Assembly (NCBI GenBank): GCA_011947345.1 | Contig: JAAVTG010000561.1 | Span: 124,001-188,000 of the forward strand | Source of the DNA: Phytophthora quininea | Taxonomy: Eukaryota; Oomycota; Peronosporomycetes; Peronosporales; Peronosporaceae | Length of the DNA: 64,000 bases | Reading direction: 5' to 3' | Part shown: piece by piece, positions 10,447 to 20,473 of the stretch | Layout of the letters: each line of letters starts with the position of its first letter | Position numbering within the stretch: position 1 is the stretch's first letter | Translations under genes and position numbers: made by a program | The notes under the pieces: generated by a model | Seen by the model: only the letters and a program-made list of their open reading frames with translations | The model's database searches: none | Told to the model about the DNA's origin: nothing

Positions 10447-11966
10447 GTACGCTGGTATAGCTTTCGACCGGAGACTCTGAATTGTGACGAAACTACGAGC
10501 TTGCACCGCTGCGAGCTGCGCTTCGGTTTACGCTTCGTTTACCACTCAAGCTCGAGGATTCAAAGCTGCGTGCAGGTGCAGTAGTGAACAGCGCCGAGTG
10601 GATTGTGTTGACTGGGGTCGGTGAGCTTAACGCCATGTGGATCGACTGTTGTCGTTCCTGCACTCGAGCCAGCCGTCCCTGTGTCGCCTGGAGGACTTCC
10701 ACCAGACGTTGGATCTCTCCAAGATTGAGGTTCATGTTGTCCAACTCACTATTGACAGCGACTCCGTCCTCCGTTTGGAACGAGTTGCCTCGCACCAGTT
10801 TCTTTCTGTTGGATGACGACGGGGCGGCGCTTTATCATCTGCACACCCGTCAACAAAAGGTTGGACGTCTTTGCCTTCCTCGCCGGGTACTTCCACGATA
10901 CTGCTGACATCGACTGCGTGGGCGTTGTCCAGGACCTTGACATTATACAATCGAGCCTTCAGTCGTGTGTCAAGACGGCGCTTTTCAGCTTCGGCGAACA
11001 ACCGGTCGTGTATATGTGGGAATGCCTCGAAGATCTCCTCGGCGTCATTTCGTTCGAGAGATTTGAGCTCGCAGAAGGTGCCTGCGATCACCGTGCAGGA
11101 ACGAGTCATGTGACGCAGCAGCCCAATCTCCCCGAAGAAGCTGCCTTGCTTGAGCACAGCCAACAGTCCTTCGTTGTCTGGAGATATGACTTTGACTTTC
11201 CCTCTACTGATGATGACCATCGAGTTGGCCGGGTCGCCCTTGTGGAAAACGACGTCGCCGCGCATACAGAGTTGGGTTTTCAGTCGCGTGACGCAGGCAG
11301 CGAGACACGAGTCGGAGCAGTCTTGGAAGAGCGGCACCGTGGCGATCAGGTTTCGGTGGATATACAAGGCGATCTCGGTCCTCAGAGCTGGCGACAAGTC
11401 CTCGTCTTCGTAGATCGCCTTCTCATATCGATCCGACGTGTTTTTCATCCGCCAAAGCGTCTCGTAGTATTTCTTGGTCGCCTTGCGCAGGTCGCTCGGG
11501 ATGTGAAGAGCTTTCAAGTCACTCATAACCATCCGAACTTTTCCTGGTACTGCAGCGTGCGTGAAGTGGAGCCGATGACTCCAGCCGTGATGCTTGCAAT
11601 TGTTAAGCACTGAAAGAGGAACCCCACGAGACCGAGTACAGCAGCGATGAATTGCCACTCGGGGGCGACTGTGACGCTGGAAATGTTCAATAGAAGCAGG
11701 ACAGCCGAATACAGAGCTTGGTTGTAAGCTGACTGCTCGTCTTCAGCATCGTCCACGAGATTGAGCATTGGACCCGCCCAAAGGCAAGCCACCCAGTGAA
11801 TGATCGAGATATAGCACGCGAACACTTGTGCAGCGTACGCAAACTTCATGTACTTCCTAAAGGCACAAAAACAAATCGTAAATCAATTGTTTCTGAGCGA
11901 AATGATAAGATAATCCAAAACTTACTGCACGAATTTGATGAGCCGAGCCACTCGAAAGAGTTTCTG
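10447..11966 (-). repeat. Left arm of inverted duplication, channel-gene segment
   Basis: This stretch is the reverse complement of 18288-19806, with only scattered differences. Homology starts at the acceptor CAG before AAACTCTTTCGAG and runs through the stop codon into about 40 bp of 3' flank. The introns are conserved too, so it is a DNA-level duplication rather than a retrocopy. Confidence 0.85.
10493..11966 (-). pseudogene. 5'-truncated inverted copy of the CNBD channel gene
   Basis: The copy holds the last two exons of the gene at 17498-19761: from the end of the S4-S5 region (KLFRVARLIKFVQ) through the pore, C-linker, cyclic-nucleotide-binding domain and tail. The exons for the N-terminus and S1-S4 are missing, and no start codon or promoter replaces them. 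Two frame differences from the intact copy (TTTT at 11539-11542, GGGG at 10823-10826) are homopolymer losses and may be sequencing errors. The truncation is real regardless. A few amino-acid changes near the C-terminus (e.g. LGEIQ for LAEIQ) show that it is a separate copy. The break point lies exactly where the 12.0-13.5 kb block begins. Confidence 0.8.
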
Positions 11967-12084
11967 AATCCGAAATGCTCGAGGAGTTTGACACAAACCC
12001 CACAAGGGTGGAAAGCAAGCAGCTATAAGCGCTCGTTATTACTTCACCCCCATCAACTCGGAGCTGAAGCACGACTCGGACACA

Positions 12085-12260
12085 GGCGAAATTTAGTCAT
12101 GTCTTTGGGCTACCTGAACAATGAGGAGGACATTAGTCTCACTTGGTTGGGATGGAAGTGATTGTAGTGAACGAAGTATCTCGCATTCGACGCATCTGGT
12201 CACTGTATCTCCAGGTCACCAAGTTTCTCCTTAATGATGGCCGATATCTTTCTTCTTGTC
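12085..12260. pseudogene. Acyl-CoA synthetase gene scraps
   Basis: A plus-strand piece around 12098-12135 repeats GGGCTACCTGAACAATGAGG of the ACSBG gene (its GYLNNEE segment). A minus-strand piece near 12215-12235 resembles the KEKLGG segment. Both are too short and broken to encode anything. The opposite copy at 21.36-21.47 kb keeps a longer piece. Confidence 0.5.
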
Positions 12261-12298
12261 GATTGTCCATGACACTGCGTTTGTTTTAGTGATGGGCG

Positions 12299-13099
12299 TC
12301 AGATACGCCTTGCCGAGACCAATGGAGAGTACAAATCCACCGACAGAGTTGCCGGGAAACCTACCGGGAGCGCCATCTCTGGTGGAATGCCCAGTATTCG
12401 ATGTCCGTCCAACTGGATCACGGTTCTTGGAGCAACAATTGGACGCGGATTCAGCTGCACCAGCGGATTGACTCGAGCGTCGTACAAATTGTATTCGGCA
12501 TTCGCAAAGTCGTCGTCGTATCTCACACACAGCACGTACTCCACTCCTGGCAACACGCCCCATATGGAGATCGCCTTGTGGTCGAGTTGTCCTGGTTGCA
12601 TGCCCCACTGCTGCGAGACGCCAAATTCAACTTTGATCGTCCGAAAGTCATCAAAAGTTGGAACGCCTGGAGGAAGTACGGATCTCGGTGTTGATTGGAG
12701 TGGGCCATAACTGAGGTCTGGACAGCATCGTCGCCCCTGGGAATTCGTGGCGGACATGGAACCTACGAGCCATCGACGAACATTTGGCGCTGCAACTGAA
12801 GTAATTTGGTGAAAGTCACCGACGTATCTTTCGTGTGGAACATCGGCAAAATCGATGATGTGGATCTCTCCAGCGTCAGCAAACCATTCAAGCAAATTGG
12901 GTCGAACGACTTGCCCCTCACTGTCAACAAACGCGTTCCATTCATCTTCCGTTGCCTGGCACACATGCAACGTGCCAGTCGCCGGTGGAGGCTGTTCCAC
13001 TGCAATTTCGAGCGCGGCGTTGATGCGATCGATGCTGGAGAGAAGGTGAGGGGCAAGAGGATTCATGATTGCTGGTATTGGCGCTGCCATGGTCGACAC
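12299..13099 (-). CDS. Unknown 266-aa protein of the duplicated block (intact copy)
   Basis: A single uninterrupted frame runs from MSTMAAPIPAIMNPL to a stop at 12299. No signal peptide or membrane segment is seen. The N-terminal half is Pro/Ala-rich; the C-terminal half alternates strands and charges (IKVEFGVSQQW, LDHKAISIWGVLPG, VEYVLCVRYDDD, RTVIQLDGRRILGIP). The spacing of E in KVEFG and K in DHKA before a VEYVLCVR strand recalls PD-(D/E)XK nucleases of the Uma2 type. That is a guess from pattern only. The frame is free of breaks over 801 bp, while the right-hand copy is broken, so this is the copy more likely to be expressed. A C-terminal scrap lies head-on against its start at 13100-13330. 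Confidence 0.6.
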   Translation of the reverse strand: MSTMAAPIPAIMNPLAPHLLSSIDRINAALEIAVEQPPPATGTLHVCQATEDEWNAFVDSEGQVVRPNLLEWFADAGEIHIIDFADVPHERYVGDFHQITSVAAPNVRRWLVGSMSATNSQGRRCCPDLSYGPLQSTPRSVLPPGVPTFDDFRTIKVEFGVSQQWGMQPGQLDHKAISIWGVLPGVEYVLCVRYDDDFANAEYNLYDARVNPLVQLNPRPIVAPRTVIQLDGHRILGIPPEMALPVGFPATLSVDLYSPLVSARRI

Positions 13100-13330
13100 A
13101 AAGTAGAGCCAAACTTTGCGAATGCCGAATACAAGTTGTACGACGTTCGAGTCAATCCGCTGGTGCAGCTGAATCCGCGTCCAATTGTTGCTCCAAGAAC
13201 CGTGATCCAGTTAGACGGACGTCGAATACTGGGCATTCCACCAGAGATGGCGCTCCCGATAGGTTTCCCGGCGACTCTGTCGGTGGATTTGTACTCTCCA
13301 TTGACCTGGGCAATGCGTTAATCGGACACT
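13100..13330 (+). pseudogene. Inverted C-terminal scrap of the unknown gene
   Basis: The stretch encodes the last 75 or so residues of the 12299-13099 protein (NAEYKLYDVRVNPLVQLNPR ... LSVDLYSPL) on the opposite strand. It abuts the start of the intact gene and forms a partial palindrome. The same head-on arrangement occurs at 20222-20470. Confidence 0.7.
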
Positions 13331-13379
13331 CAGCGAATTTGCGATTAATCGCTTGCATCTTCCGCCAAACCGCAGCAGT

Positions 13380-13520
13380 GACAATCTCAACATCAATACT
13401 TGTCCTGAATACTTGTTGTGAGTTCTTACAATGTTCTCGTAGTGAAGGACTCCACCGAGGGGTTCTACTGCAGAACAGACCTTTCCAGTGAGCACCTCGT
13501 TAGATGGCAGCTGTCGGCGA
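13380..13520 (-). pseudogene. Chimeric scrap of the MoCF gene
   Basis: On the minus strand the exon 1 end NEVLTGK and the start of intron 1 (GTCTGTTCTGCAGTAGA) are followed directly by the exon 3 end and its donor (TACGAGAACATTGTAAGAAC). Exon 2 and most of exon 3 are missing, so an internal deletion joined two parts of a MoCF paralogue. The scrap has no coding capacity. Confidence 0.6.
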
Positions 13521-13948
13521 CGACGTGTTGTGCACCGCACGGGCGACGCGCAATTATCGGTTGAGTGTGAGCGTGCAAGGCAATGCTCGAGGGGTTCGGA
13601 ACAACCCCACTGCACGCAGGCTTAATTGCTGGTTACTTGACGTCGTTGGGATCATTCGTCTGTGGAGCAAATCTCGAGTCCCTTCATGTTGAAAGCATGC
13701 TGGGCGAGGTACTCTGCTTCAGGCCCGGGAACTGGGGCTGCGATACCGCCAGTAGTGTAGCTACTCGACAGTAATATGGTTCAGGAAATCCCCAGGCTCT
13801 TGTCTAGAGGTCTCCAAATGATTCAAAGGCTTCTCGACAGTGTCGAGTCGACACACGTGAATTTGATCTCAAGAGCGCAGCATCGCCCCTCACGAAAGCG
13901 ACGACGAATCACCACACCAAGACAACAACGATTCAAGTCACCGTCGCG
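13521..13948. other. Gene-poor stretch
   Basis: No gene is supported. A minus-strand piece at about 13655-13770 reads protein-like (GGIAAPVPGPEAEYLAQHAF), but it is bounded by stops and has no start, so it may be another relic. Confidence 0.3.
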
Positions 13949-14708
13949 ATGAAGACCCCAACGGACAAGCCAACGGAGCTGAAGACGACCACCCAAGTCA
14001 TGGAGACAGCGGCAAAAGACCGCGCGAAAGCTGTTGGTGCTGCAGCGGGAGCCGCAACGGCAACCACTGCCGCTGTTGGCACTTCTGCCGCCACCGTAGC
14101 TGCTGGAGGTGCTGCTGGAGTGGCCGCCGGCGGTGCACTTTGGGCGGCAGCGGCACCTATCGCGAGCCTCGTCGGCTTCACTTCAAGCGGGATCGCCGGC
14201 GGCTCCGTAGCTGCATCGATGATGTCGGCGAGTGCGGTCGCTAGCGGTGGTGGGGTCGTGAGTGGGAGTTTGGTGGCGATCGCTCAAAGCATCGGCGTCG
14301 TTGGAGTGGCGACTCCGGTGGGTCTTGGAATCGTGGGCACCTTCGCAGCAGTCGGCACCGGTGTCTCGTACCTGACCGCAAGTGCTGCCGCACCGGCCGC
14401 TGCTGCAGCCACTGTGAGCGCCGCCACCGCAACGATGGCGGCTGCCGGTGCTGTCATTGCGGCGCCGCAACGTCGTATTTCTCAAAACCCAATCGTGACG
14501 ATGGCCCTGCACGCAACAAGAATGTCTGGTACGTCTTTGAGCTCTCGAGAGAGGCAGAACTACGCAATTTCGCTGACGAAAACAAGGCACGCGAGGCGTA
14601 TCGGGGTTGCAAGACAGCACCAAGGTGTTGTTTGACTCCGAGAAGAAGGTGCTTGAATCCGAGGGCTGGGACGAATCCATGCGCGATACGGTTCCCTTTC
14701 CAAACTAG
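13949..14708 (+). CDS. Interferon-inducible 6/27 (ISG12)-like membrane protein
   Basis: After a short charged N-terminus, residues 30-170 are almost entirely Ala, Gly, Val and Ser, with several helices able to cross a membrane. The core GFTSSGIAGGSVAASMMS, then AVASGGGVVSGSLVAIAQS, is the Ifi-6-16 (PF06140) signature of human IFI6 and IFI27. In animals these small hydrophobic proteins sit in mitochondria or ER and affect apoptosis; a role in an oomycete is unknown. The C-terminal part is an added soluble domain: VWYVFELSREAELRNFADEN and, after a second break, LFDSEKKVLESEGWDESM, ending in TAG at 14706-14708. The breaks at 14488-14490 and 14603-14606 are cured by one more C and one more G. Length is about 253 aa, longer than the 100-130 aa animal proteins. 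I chose the ATG at 13949 because it precedes the hydrophobic core in frame. Confidence 0.72.
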
Positions 14709-15403
14709 CGGATCAATCTGCGACCAACGCTCCGGGATGGTTGATGTTGCAGCGCTTGTCGGTGGAAAGTAAACATGCCAAATGGATTTTCCTACGAATG
14801 CGAATGGAGTACCAGATACCCCGTCAACGGCCAAACTTGCAACATTTTCAACAATCTCTTCTGTCACTTTGATGCAATTCTTGCCGACCAAACAGCCCTC
14901 TAACTCTGATCTAAATCACTTCATGCACTTGATGACGGCCACGTCAAGTATTGCCACCAAGTTGTTTGAGCACCGGCGTCACCATGAACTCGCACGCTTC
15001 TGCCTCTTCATTACACCGATAATTGCTGGTGTTCTTAGATTGGTCACGACTTATTCATGTTCTTTGTCGCATGCAATGGCAGTAGGCTTTGCTTGTTGGC
15101 CAACGCGGCAAAGCCACTACGATCCTACGCCGTAGGCTACGGGCGTCAACGAAGGCAATGCTGCACTCAACCTCGGTCGTCCGGTAATCGTCCTATGGAA
15201 GCCACCTCAACAACAAGCTCTATGAACGCCCAGCCGTTTGACAGATCGCAGCTTTGAATCCGAGTGGAGCCATGCCACAGCCTTCATGAAGCCCTCGAAC
15301 ACCGTCAACACGAGCGCCACACCTCTCCGAGCACAGCAACAAGCTGATCTTTCATTTCCCAATTCGACCAAGAGAGAACCAACCAAGCTACAGGATCTGC
15401 AAA
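14709..15403. other. Intergenic region, ISG12-like gene to ACSBG
   Basis: Open frames on both strands here are short, overlap each other and show no motif. I see no supported gene. The right end, next to the ATG at 15404, is presumably the ACSBG promoter and 5' UTR. Confidence 0.35.
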
Positions 15404-17340
15404 ATGGGCGTCTGGAAGACGGATCAACTCGCTACAGTGCGAGTGGGCAATGACAAGACCAACATCTCTTCTCAAAGTCCCGTCACGGTCCTGGACGTCT
15501 TCAAGAACATGGTGGACCGCAACCCAACAGGTCGAGCGCTCAGCATCAAGAAGGACGGCGACTGGGTCACCAAGACCTGGCAGCAGTACTACGACACGTG
15601 CCAGCAGTTTGCAAGGGCTTTGATCCACATCGGAGTGCAGCCGCATGAAGCCGTGAACGTGCTCGGCCCCAACTGCCCAGAATGGCTGATCACCAACACG
15701 GGCTCTATTATGGCGGGCGCGGTGATCGCTGGGGTCTACGTCACCAGTACAGCTGAAGCTTGTCAATACATCTCCGCCCACTGCGACGCCAAGGTGGTGG
15801 TGGTGTCGGACAAAGCGCAGCTTGACAAGTACTTGGCGGTGATGGACCAATTGCCGGCTCTGAAAGCTCTCGTCGTGTGGACCGAAGTCGACATTCCGCA
15901 AGGAACCAAGTACGCGGTGCCGATCTACACGTTCAGCGAGTTTCTCCGCTTAGGCGACACCGTCGAAGCAGCTTTGCTGGAGCAGAGGATGGCAGCTCAA
16001 CAGCCAGGCCATTGCTGCACGCTCATCTACACGTCCGGCACGACGGGACCCCGAAAGCAGTTATGATCTCGCACGACAATTTGTCGTGGACGGTGGCGGC
16101 GGCCATGAAGACCATCCCGGCGCTTGAAGATGCCCAGCGCAGTGTGAGTTTCCTGCCGCTCTCTCACGTCGCCGCTCAAATCCTCGACATCCACCTACCC
16201 ATGGCAATCGGCTCCGAAGTGTATTTCGCCGGCCCCGACGCTCTCCGAGGAGGTCTATTAGCGACGTTGCAGGAAGTTCGACCCAACTTTTCTTTGGTGT
16301 GCCTCGCGTCTGGGAAAAGATGATGGAGTCACTCAAGGAGAAATTGGGCGGTGCACCGGACGGTCTCAAGAAGTCGCTGCTGACTTGGGCCATGACGCAG
16401 GGCGCTGAGAACGCCGGGAGGTGCCAATACGGCGCTGCTCAAGTGTCAGCATGAGCTTCTGGGCCGCAGACTATCTGCTTCTGAGCAAGGTGCGGATTGC
16501 TTTGGGACTCGACGAGTGCACGGTCTTCTTGACTGGGGCAGCGCCGATTGCCCCCGACGTCATTCGGTACTTCAGCACACTCAACATCCCGCTGTACGAA
16601 CTCTTCGGACAATCTGAATGCACGGGACCGCACTCGATCAACACGGAGCAGAAGTGGAAGATCGGCACCGTCGGCCCGGAAATGGAGGGTACGAGTACGC
16701 GGATCGACCCCGACACTGGCGAAATTCAGTACACCGGCCGTCATATCTTCATGGGCTATCTGAACAACGAGGAGGCCACCAAGTCGACTCTGGATGAGGA
16801 CGGCTGGCTGTACTCGGGTGATGTCGGTGAGCTGGACAAGGACGGCTTCCTCTCCATCACTGGCCGCATCAAAGAGATCATCATCACTTCTGGTGGTGAA
16901 AATGTCCCTCCGGTGTTGATCGAGAATACTCTTAAGACCGAAATCCCGGCGCTGTCCAACGTGGTGGTGATCGGAGAGAAGCGCAAGTTCCTGACGTTCC
17001 TCTGCTCGCTGCGAGTTGATCCAGACCCCGTCACACTGGCGCCTACCGATAAACTCGACAAGACGGCATTGACGGTGGCGAAGGAGATCGGAAGCGACGC
17101 CACCACCGTGTCGGAAGCTCAGACGTGTGCCAAGTTCCAAAAGTACATCGAGGACGGGATGGCTCGAGCCAACGCCAAGGCCGCGTCACGAGCGCAACAA
17201 GTGCAGAAGTTCTTCGTCATCCCTCGCGACTTCTCAATCGACGGCAACGAGCTCACCCCACCATGAAGCTGAAGCGCTCGGTCGTCGAGAAAAAGTATGC
17301 GCAAGAAATCGAGCAAATGTACGCGCACTCGTGTCTGTAA
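15404..17340 (+). CDS. ACSBG: Long-chain acyl-CoA synthetase, bubblegum (ACSBG) type
   Basis: The protein activates fatty acids with ATP and CoA. Visible landmarks, in order: VNVLGPNCPEWLI; the P-loop-like YTSGTTGPPKAVMISHDN; FLPLSHVAAQILD; NFFFGVPRVWEKMM; LFGQSECTG; YTGRHIFMGYLNNEEATKS; DGWLYSGDVGELDKDGFLSI; GRIKEIIITSGGENVPP; and a tail EKKYAQEIEQMY. FGVPRVWEK and GRIKEIIITSGGENV place it in the ACSBG group rather than ACSL. The frame breaks four times (16049-16052, 16288-16291, about 16430, 17256-17259). Three breaks are one base short in a C4 or T4 run; the one near 16430 is less clear. No intron is needed. Length is about 645 aa, as in the family. The stop is TAA at 17338-17340. Scraps of this gene occur in the duplicated blocks. 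Confidence 0.85.
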
Positions 17341-17497
17341 GGACATGCAGTCAATGATAAACACTTTTAGTACGCTTCGCCTTGCTGATAACTCATTTTT
17401 TGACGACCGTCTGAGGAGCGTTGAAAATAGCGATGCAGGCGAGCATCATGAAGTTAGTAAATGCAAGCATTTTTGGACGGCACCGGCCAGTGTGACG

Positions 17498-19761
17498 ATG
17501 GGAAAAGGCTGGAATGCCGTCAAGAATGCGAGTCCTCGTGTCGTGACGGGAGCTGATTCGACCCATAGAAACCTCGTGGGGAAATCGAGTCGCCTTTGGC
17601 TGGCAGCTTTAGGCGGCGCTCGGACGGAGGTGGTGCCGGCGTCCAATCGGTTGTCGTTGAAAGTGGCCGAACAAGAGAGACAGATTCGGCTGGCGCGGTC
17701 GAGCCGAACGTACAAGTACATGCTGCTACCAGACTCGATTGTTCGCTACTGCTGGGACCTGCTGTTGGCCGTCACGACCATTCTGCTCATTTGGCGGGTG
17801 CCGTACACGATCGCGTTTGGGGACAGCGATCTCTGGTATTGGTTCGCTTTCAACAAAATCACCGACGCTATTTATCTGCTCGACGTCGTCCTAAACTTCA
17901 GGTGCGTCGGAAGGAAGAAGTCTGTGGCATTGGTTAAATTTTATTATTATTTTCTTAGGACTGGATACGTAGAAGACACGGATGTCATTATGGACACCAG
18001 CATGGTCGCTAAGCACTACTTCAAAGTAAGCTACCAAACTGATTCTTAGCCAGGACGTCTACCCACTAAAGAAGTCTCTCCGCAGACCTGGTTTGTTTGC
18101 GATTTTATCGGCTCGATCCCAGTCGAGTACATGGTCAGCAACAAATCGACAGGCATTTCAGGTGTTGAGCGGAAAGCATTCAAAGCTTCCGTCAAGTATC
18201 TCAAAATCCCGGTACGCTTTCGGTAAACCTTCGTGTTGACGCTGCGTTGGCGGAGATCTCACGCAAGCGATTGTTTTCCCGCCTCAGAAACTCTTTCGAG
18301 TGGCTCGGCTCATCAAATTCGTGCAGTAAGTTTTGGATTCATCTTATCATTTTGCTCAGAAACAATTGATTTACGATTTGTTTTCGTGCCTTCAGGAAGT
18401 ACATGAAGTTTGCGTACGCTGCACAAGTGTTCGCGTGCTATATCTCGATCATTCACTGGGTGGCTTGCCTTTGGGCGGGTCCAATGCTCAATCTCGTGGA
18501 CGATGCTGAAGACGAGCAGTCAGCTTACAACCAAGCTCTGTATTCGGCTGTCCTGCTTCTATTGAACATTTCCAGCGTCACAGTCGCCCCCGAGTGGCAA
18601 TTCATCGCTGCTGTACTCGGTCTCGTGGGTTTCCTCTTTCAGTGCTTAACAATTGCAAGCATCACGGCTGGAGTCATCGGCTCCACTTCACGCACGCTGC
18701 AGTACCAGGAAAAAGTTCGGATGGTTATGAGTGACTTGAAAGCTCTTCACATCCCGAGCGACCTGCGCAAGGCGACCAAGAAATACTACGAGACGCTTTG
18801 GCGGATGAAAAACACGTCGGATCGATATGAGAAGGCGATCTACGAAGACGAGGACTTGTCGCCAGCTCTGAGGACCGAGATCGCCTTGTATATCCACCGA
18901 AACCTGATCGCCACGGTGCCGCTCTTCCAAGACTGCTCCGACTCGTGTCTCGCTGCCTGCGTCACGCGACTGAAAACCCAACTCTGTATGCGCGGCGACG
19001 TCGTTTTCCACAAGGGCGACCCGGCCAACTCGATGGTCATCATCAGTAGAGGGAAAGTCAAAGTCATATCTCCAGACAACGAAGGACTGTTGGCTGTGCT
19101 CAAGCAAGGCAGCTTCTTCGGGGAGATTGGGCTGCTGCGTCACATGACTCGTTCCTGCACGGTGATCGCAGGCACCTTCTGCGAGCTCAAATCTCTCGAA
19201 CGAAATGACGCCGAGGAGATCTTCGAGGCATTCCCACATATACACGACCGGTTGTTCGCCGAAGCTGAAAAGCGCCGTCTTGACACACGACTGAAGGCTC
19301 GCTTGTATAATGTCAAGGTCCTGGACAACGCCCACGCAGTAGATGTCAGCAGTATCGTGGAAGTACCCGGCGAGGAAGGCAAAGACGTCCAACCTTTTGT
19401 TGACGGGTGTGCAGATGATAAAGCGCCGCCCCCGTCGTCATCCAACAGAAAGAAACTGGTGCGAGGCAACTCGTTCCAAACGGAGGACGGAATCGCTGTC
19501 AATAGTGAGTTGGACAACATGAACCTCAATCTCGCAGAGATCCAACGTCTGGTGGAAGTCCTCCAGGCGACACAGGGACGGCTGGCTCGAGTGCAGGAAC
19601 GACAACAGTCGATCCACATGGCGTTAAGCTCACCGACCCCAGTCAACACGATCCACTCGGCGCTGTTCACTACTGCACCTGCACGCAGCTTTGAATCCTC
19701 GAGCTTGAGTGGCAAACGAAGCGTAAACCGAAGCGTAGTCCGGAGTGGTGCAAGCTCGTAG
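17498..19761 (+). CDS. Cyclic-nucleotide-gated/HCN-like channel, intact copy
   Basis: Five exons: 17498-17901, 17959-18025, 18086-18211, 18288-18325 and 18396-19761. A basic N-terminus precedes S1 (IVRYCWDLLLAVTTILLIW) and further segments ending near LFRVARLIKF (S4-S5 region). S5 is VFACYISIIHWVACLWAG. The pore loop reads LYSAVLLLLNISSVTVAPEW, where K+ and HCN channels have a GYG filter; that triplet is absent. After S6 comes a C-linker, then a cyclic-nucleotide-binding domain with MRGDVVFHKGDPANSMVIIS and the phosphate-binding cassette FGEIGLLRHMTRSCTVIA. The tail is Ser-rich with a coiled coil (EIQRLVEVLQATQGRLARVQ). Start choice: M at 17498 begins MGKGWNAVK; an earlier in-frame ATG at 17345 lies 5 bp after the ACSBG stop. 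A truncated inverted copy is at 10.5-12.0 kb. Confidence 0.8.
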
Positions 19762-19806
19762 TTTCTCACAATTCAGAGTCTTCAGTCGAAAGCTAGACGT
19801 ACAATA
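18288..19806 (+). repeat. Right arm of inverted duplication, channel-gene segment
   Basis: This is the partner of 10447-11966. It starts exactly at the exon 4 acceptor and ends about 45 bp after the stop codon. Confidence 0.85.
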
Positions 19807-19899
19807 TCAGAGCTTGTTTTCGGCTGCTTGCACTTGCGGTGGAGTTTATTTCGAATTGAGGACCTCGAGCATGGTCTTGCAAAAGGCTCACTGATCCAT

Positions 19900-20135
19900 G
19901 CAACTACGGCTCTCCTCGAGGATACCGCTTGAAGACGCTTCGGTCTACTCAACCGATAATCGTGCGACGCCAGCGCTTCGCTTCGTCCGCAGGATTTCAT
20001 CGCCGAAAGCCTCGCAAGCTGGTATCTGGTGATTGATTAACAACGAGGTGTTTGCTGGAACGGTATGTTCTGCAGTAGACTCCCTCCGTCGAATCCTTCG
20101 CTACGAGAGGACTGTAAGAACCTCACAACAAGTAC
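19900..20135 (+). pseudogene. Decayed 5' end of a MoCF paralogue
   Basis: Promoter-side sequence (CAGCGCTTCGCTTCGT), exon 1 (..NNEVFAGT for ..ANEVLTGK) and the start of intron 1 (GTATGTTCTGCAGTAGA) can be aligned with the gene at 21853. It is joined to an exon 3 donor piece (CTACGAGAGGACTGTAAGAAC). This is the same internal deletion as at 13380-13520. The start codon is lost (ATT for ATG). Confidence 0.6.
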
Positions 20136-20221
20136 GTGTATTCCGGACACATATTGATGGTGACATTGCCACTGCTGCGTGCACGAGCCTGGGTGCTGTT
20201 TGGCGGAGGAAGCAAGTTGTT

Positions 20222-20470
20222 ACTAGCAGATTCGCTGGGCGTCAGAAACGCTTGCCGAGACCAATGGAGAGTACAAATCCACCGGCAGAGTCGACGGGAA
20301 ACCTACCGGGAGCGGCATCCCTTGCGGAATACCGAGGACTCGACGGCCGTCCAACTGGATCGTGGTTCGTGGAGCAACAATTGGACGTGGATTCAGCTGC
20401 ACCAGCGGATTGCTCGAACGTCGTACAACTTGTATTCGGCATCCGCAAAGTTTGGCTCGACTTTGTGTCG
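20222..20470 (-). pseudogene. Inverted C-terminal scrap of the unknown gene, right copy
   Basis: On the minus strand it encodes the last part of the block's unknown protein (NPLVQLNPRPIVAPRTTIQL). It lies head-on against the plus-strand copy that starts at 20474, mirroring 13100-13330. Confidence 0.65.
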
Positions 20471-20473
20471 ACC

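Larger units (their letters stand above)
11967..13520 (-). repeat. Left copy of the composite block (inverse of about 20.03-21.60 kb)
   Basis: Read on the minus strand it gives, in order: a MoCF gene scrap, an inverted C-terminal scrap of an unknown gene, the complete unknown gene, an acyl-CoA synthetase scrap, and a 130-bp AT-poor end piece. The same order occurs on the plus strand at about 20.03-21.60 kb. Similarity is high but clearly below that of the channel segment. Confidence 0.75.

Noticed and set aside
10813..11613. 266-codon plus-strand frame opposite the truncated channel copy
   Set aside because: It is the antisense shadow of the channel gene; the same shadow exists opposite the intact copy at 18688-19392.
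14454..14891. 145-codon minus-strand frame across the end of the ISG12-like gene
   Set aside because: It overlaps the C-terminal domain of the plus-strand gene and shows no motif of its own.
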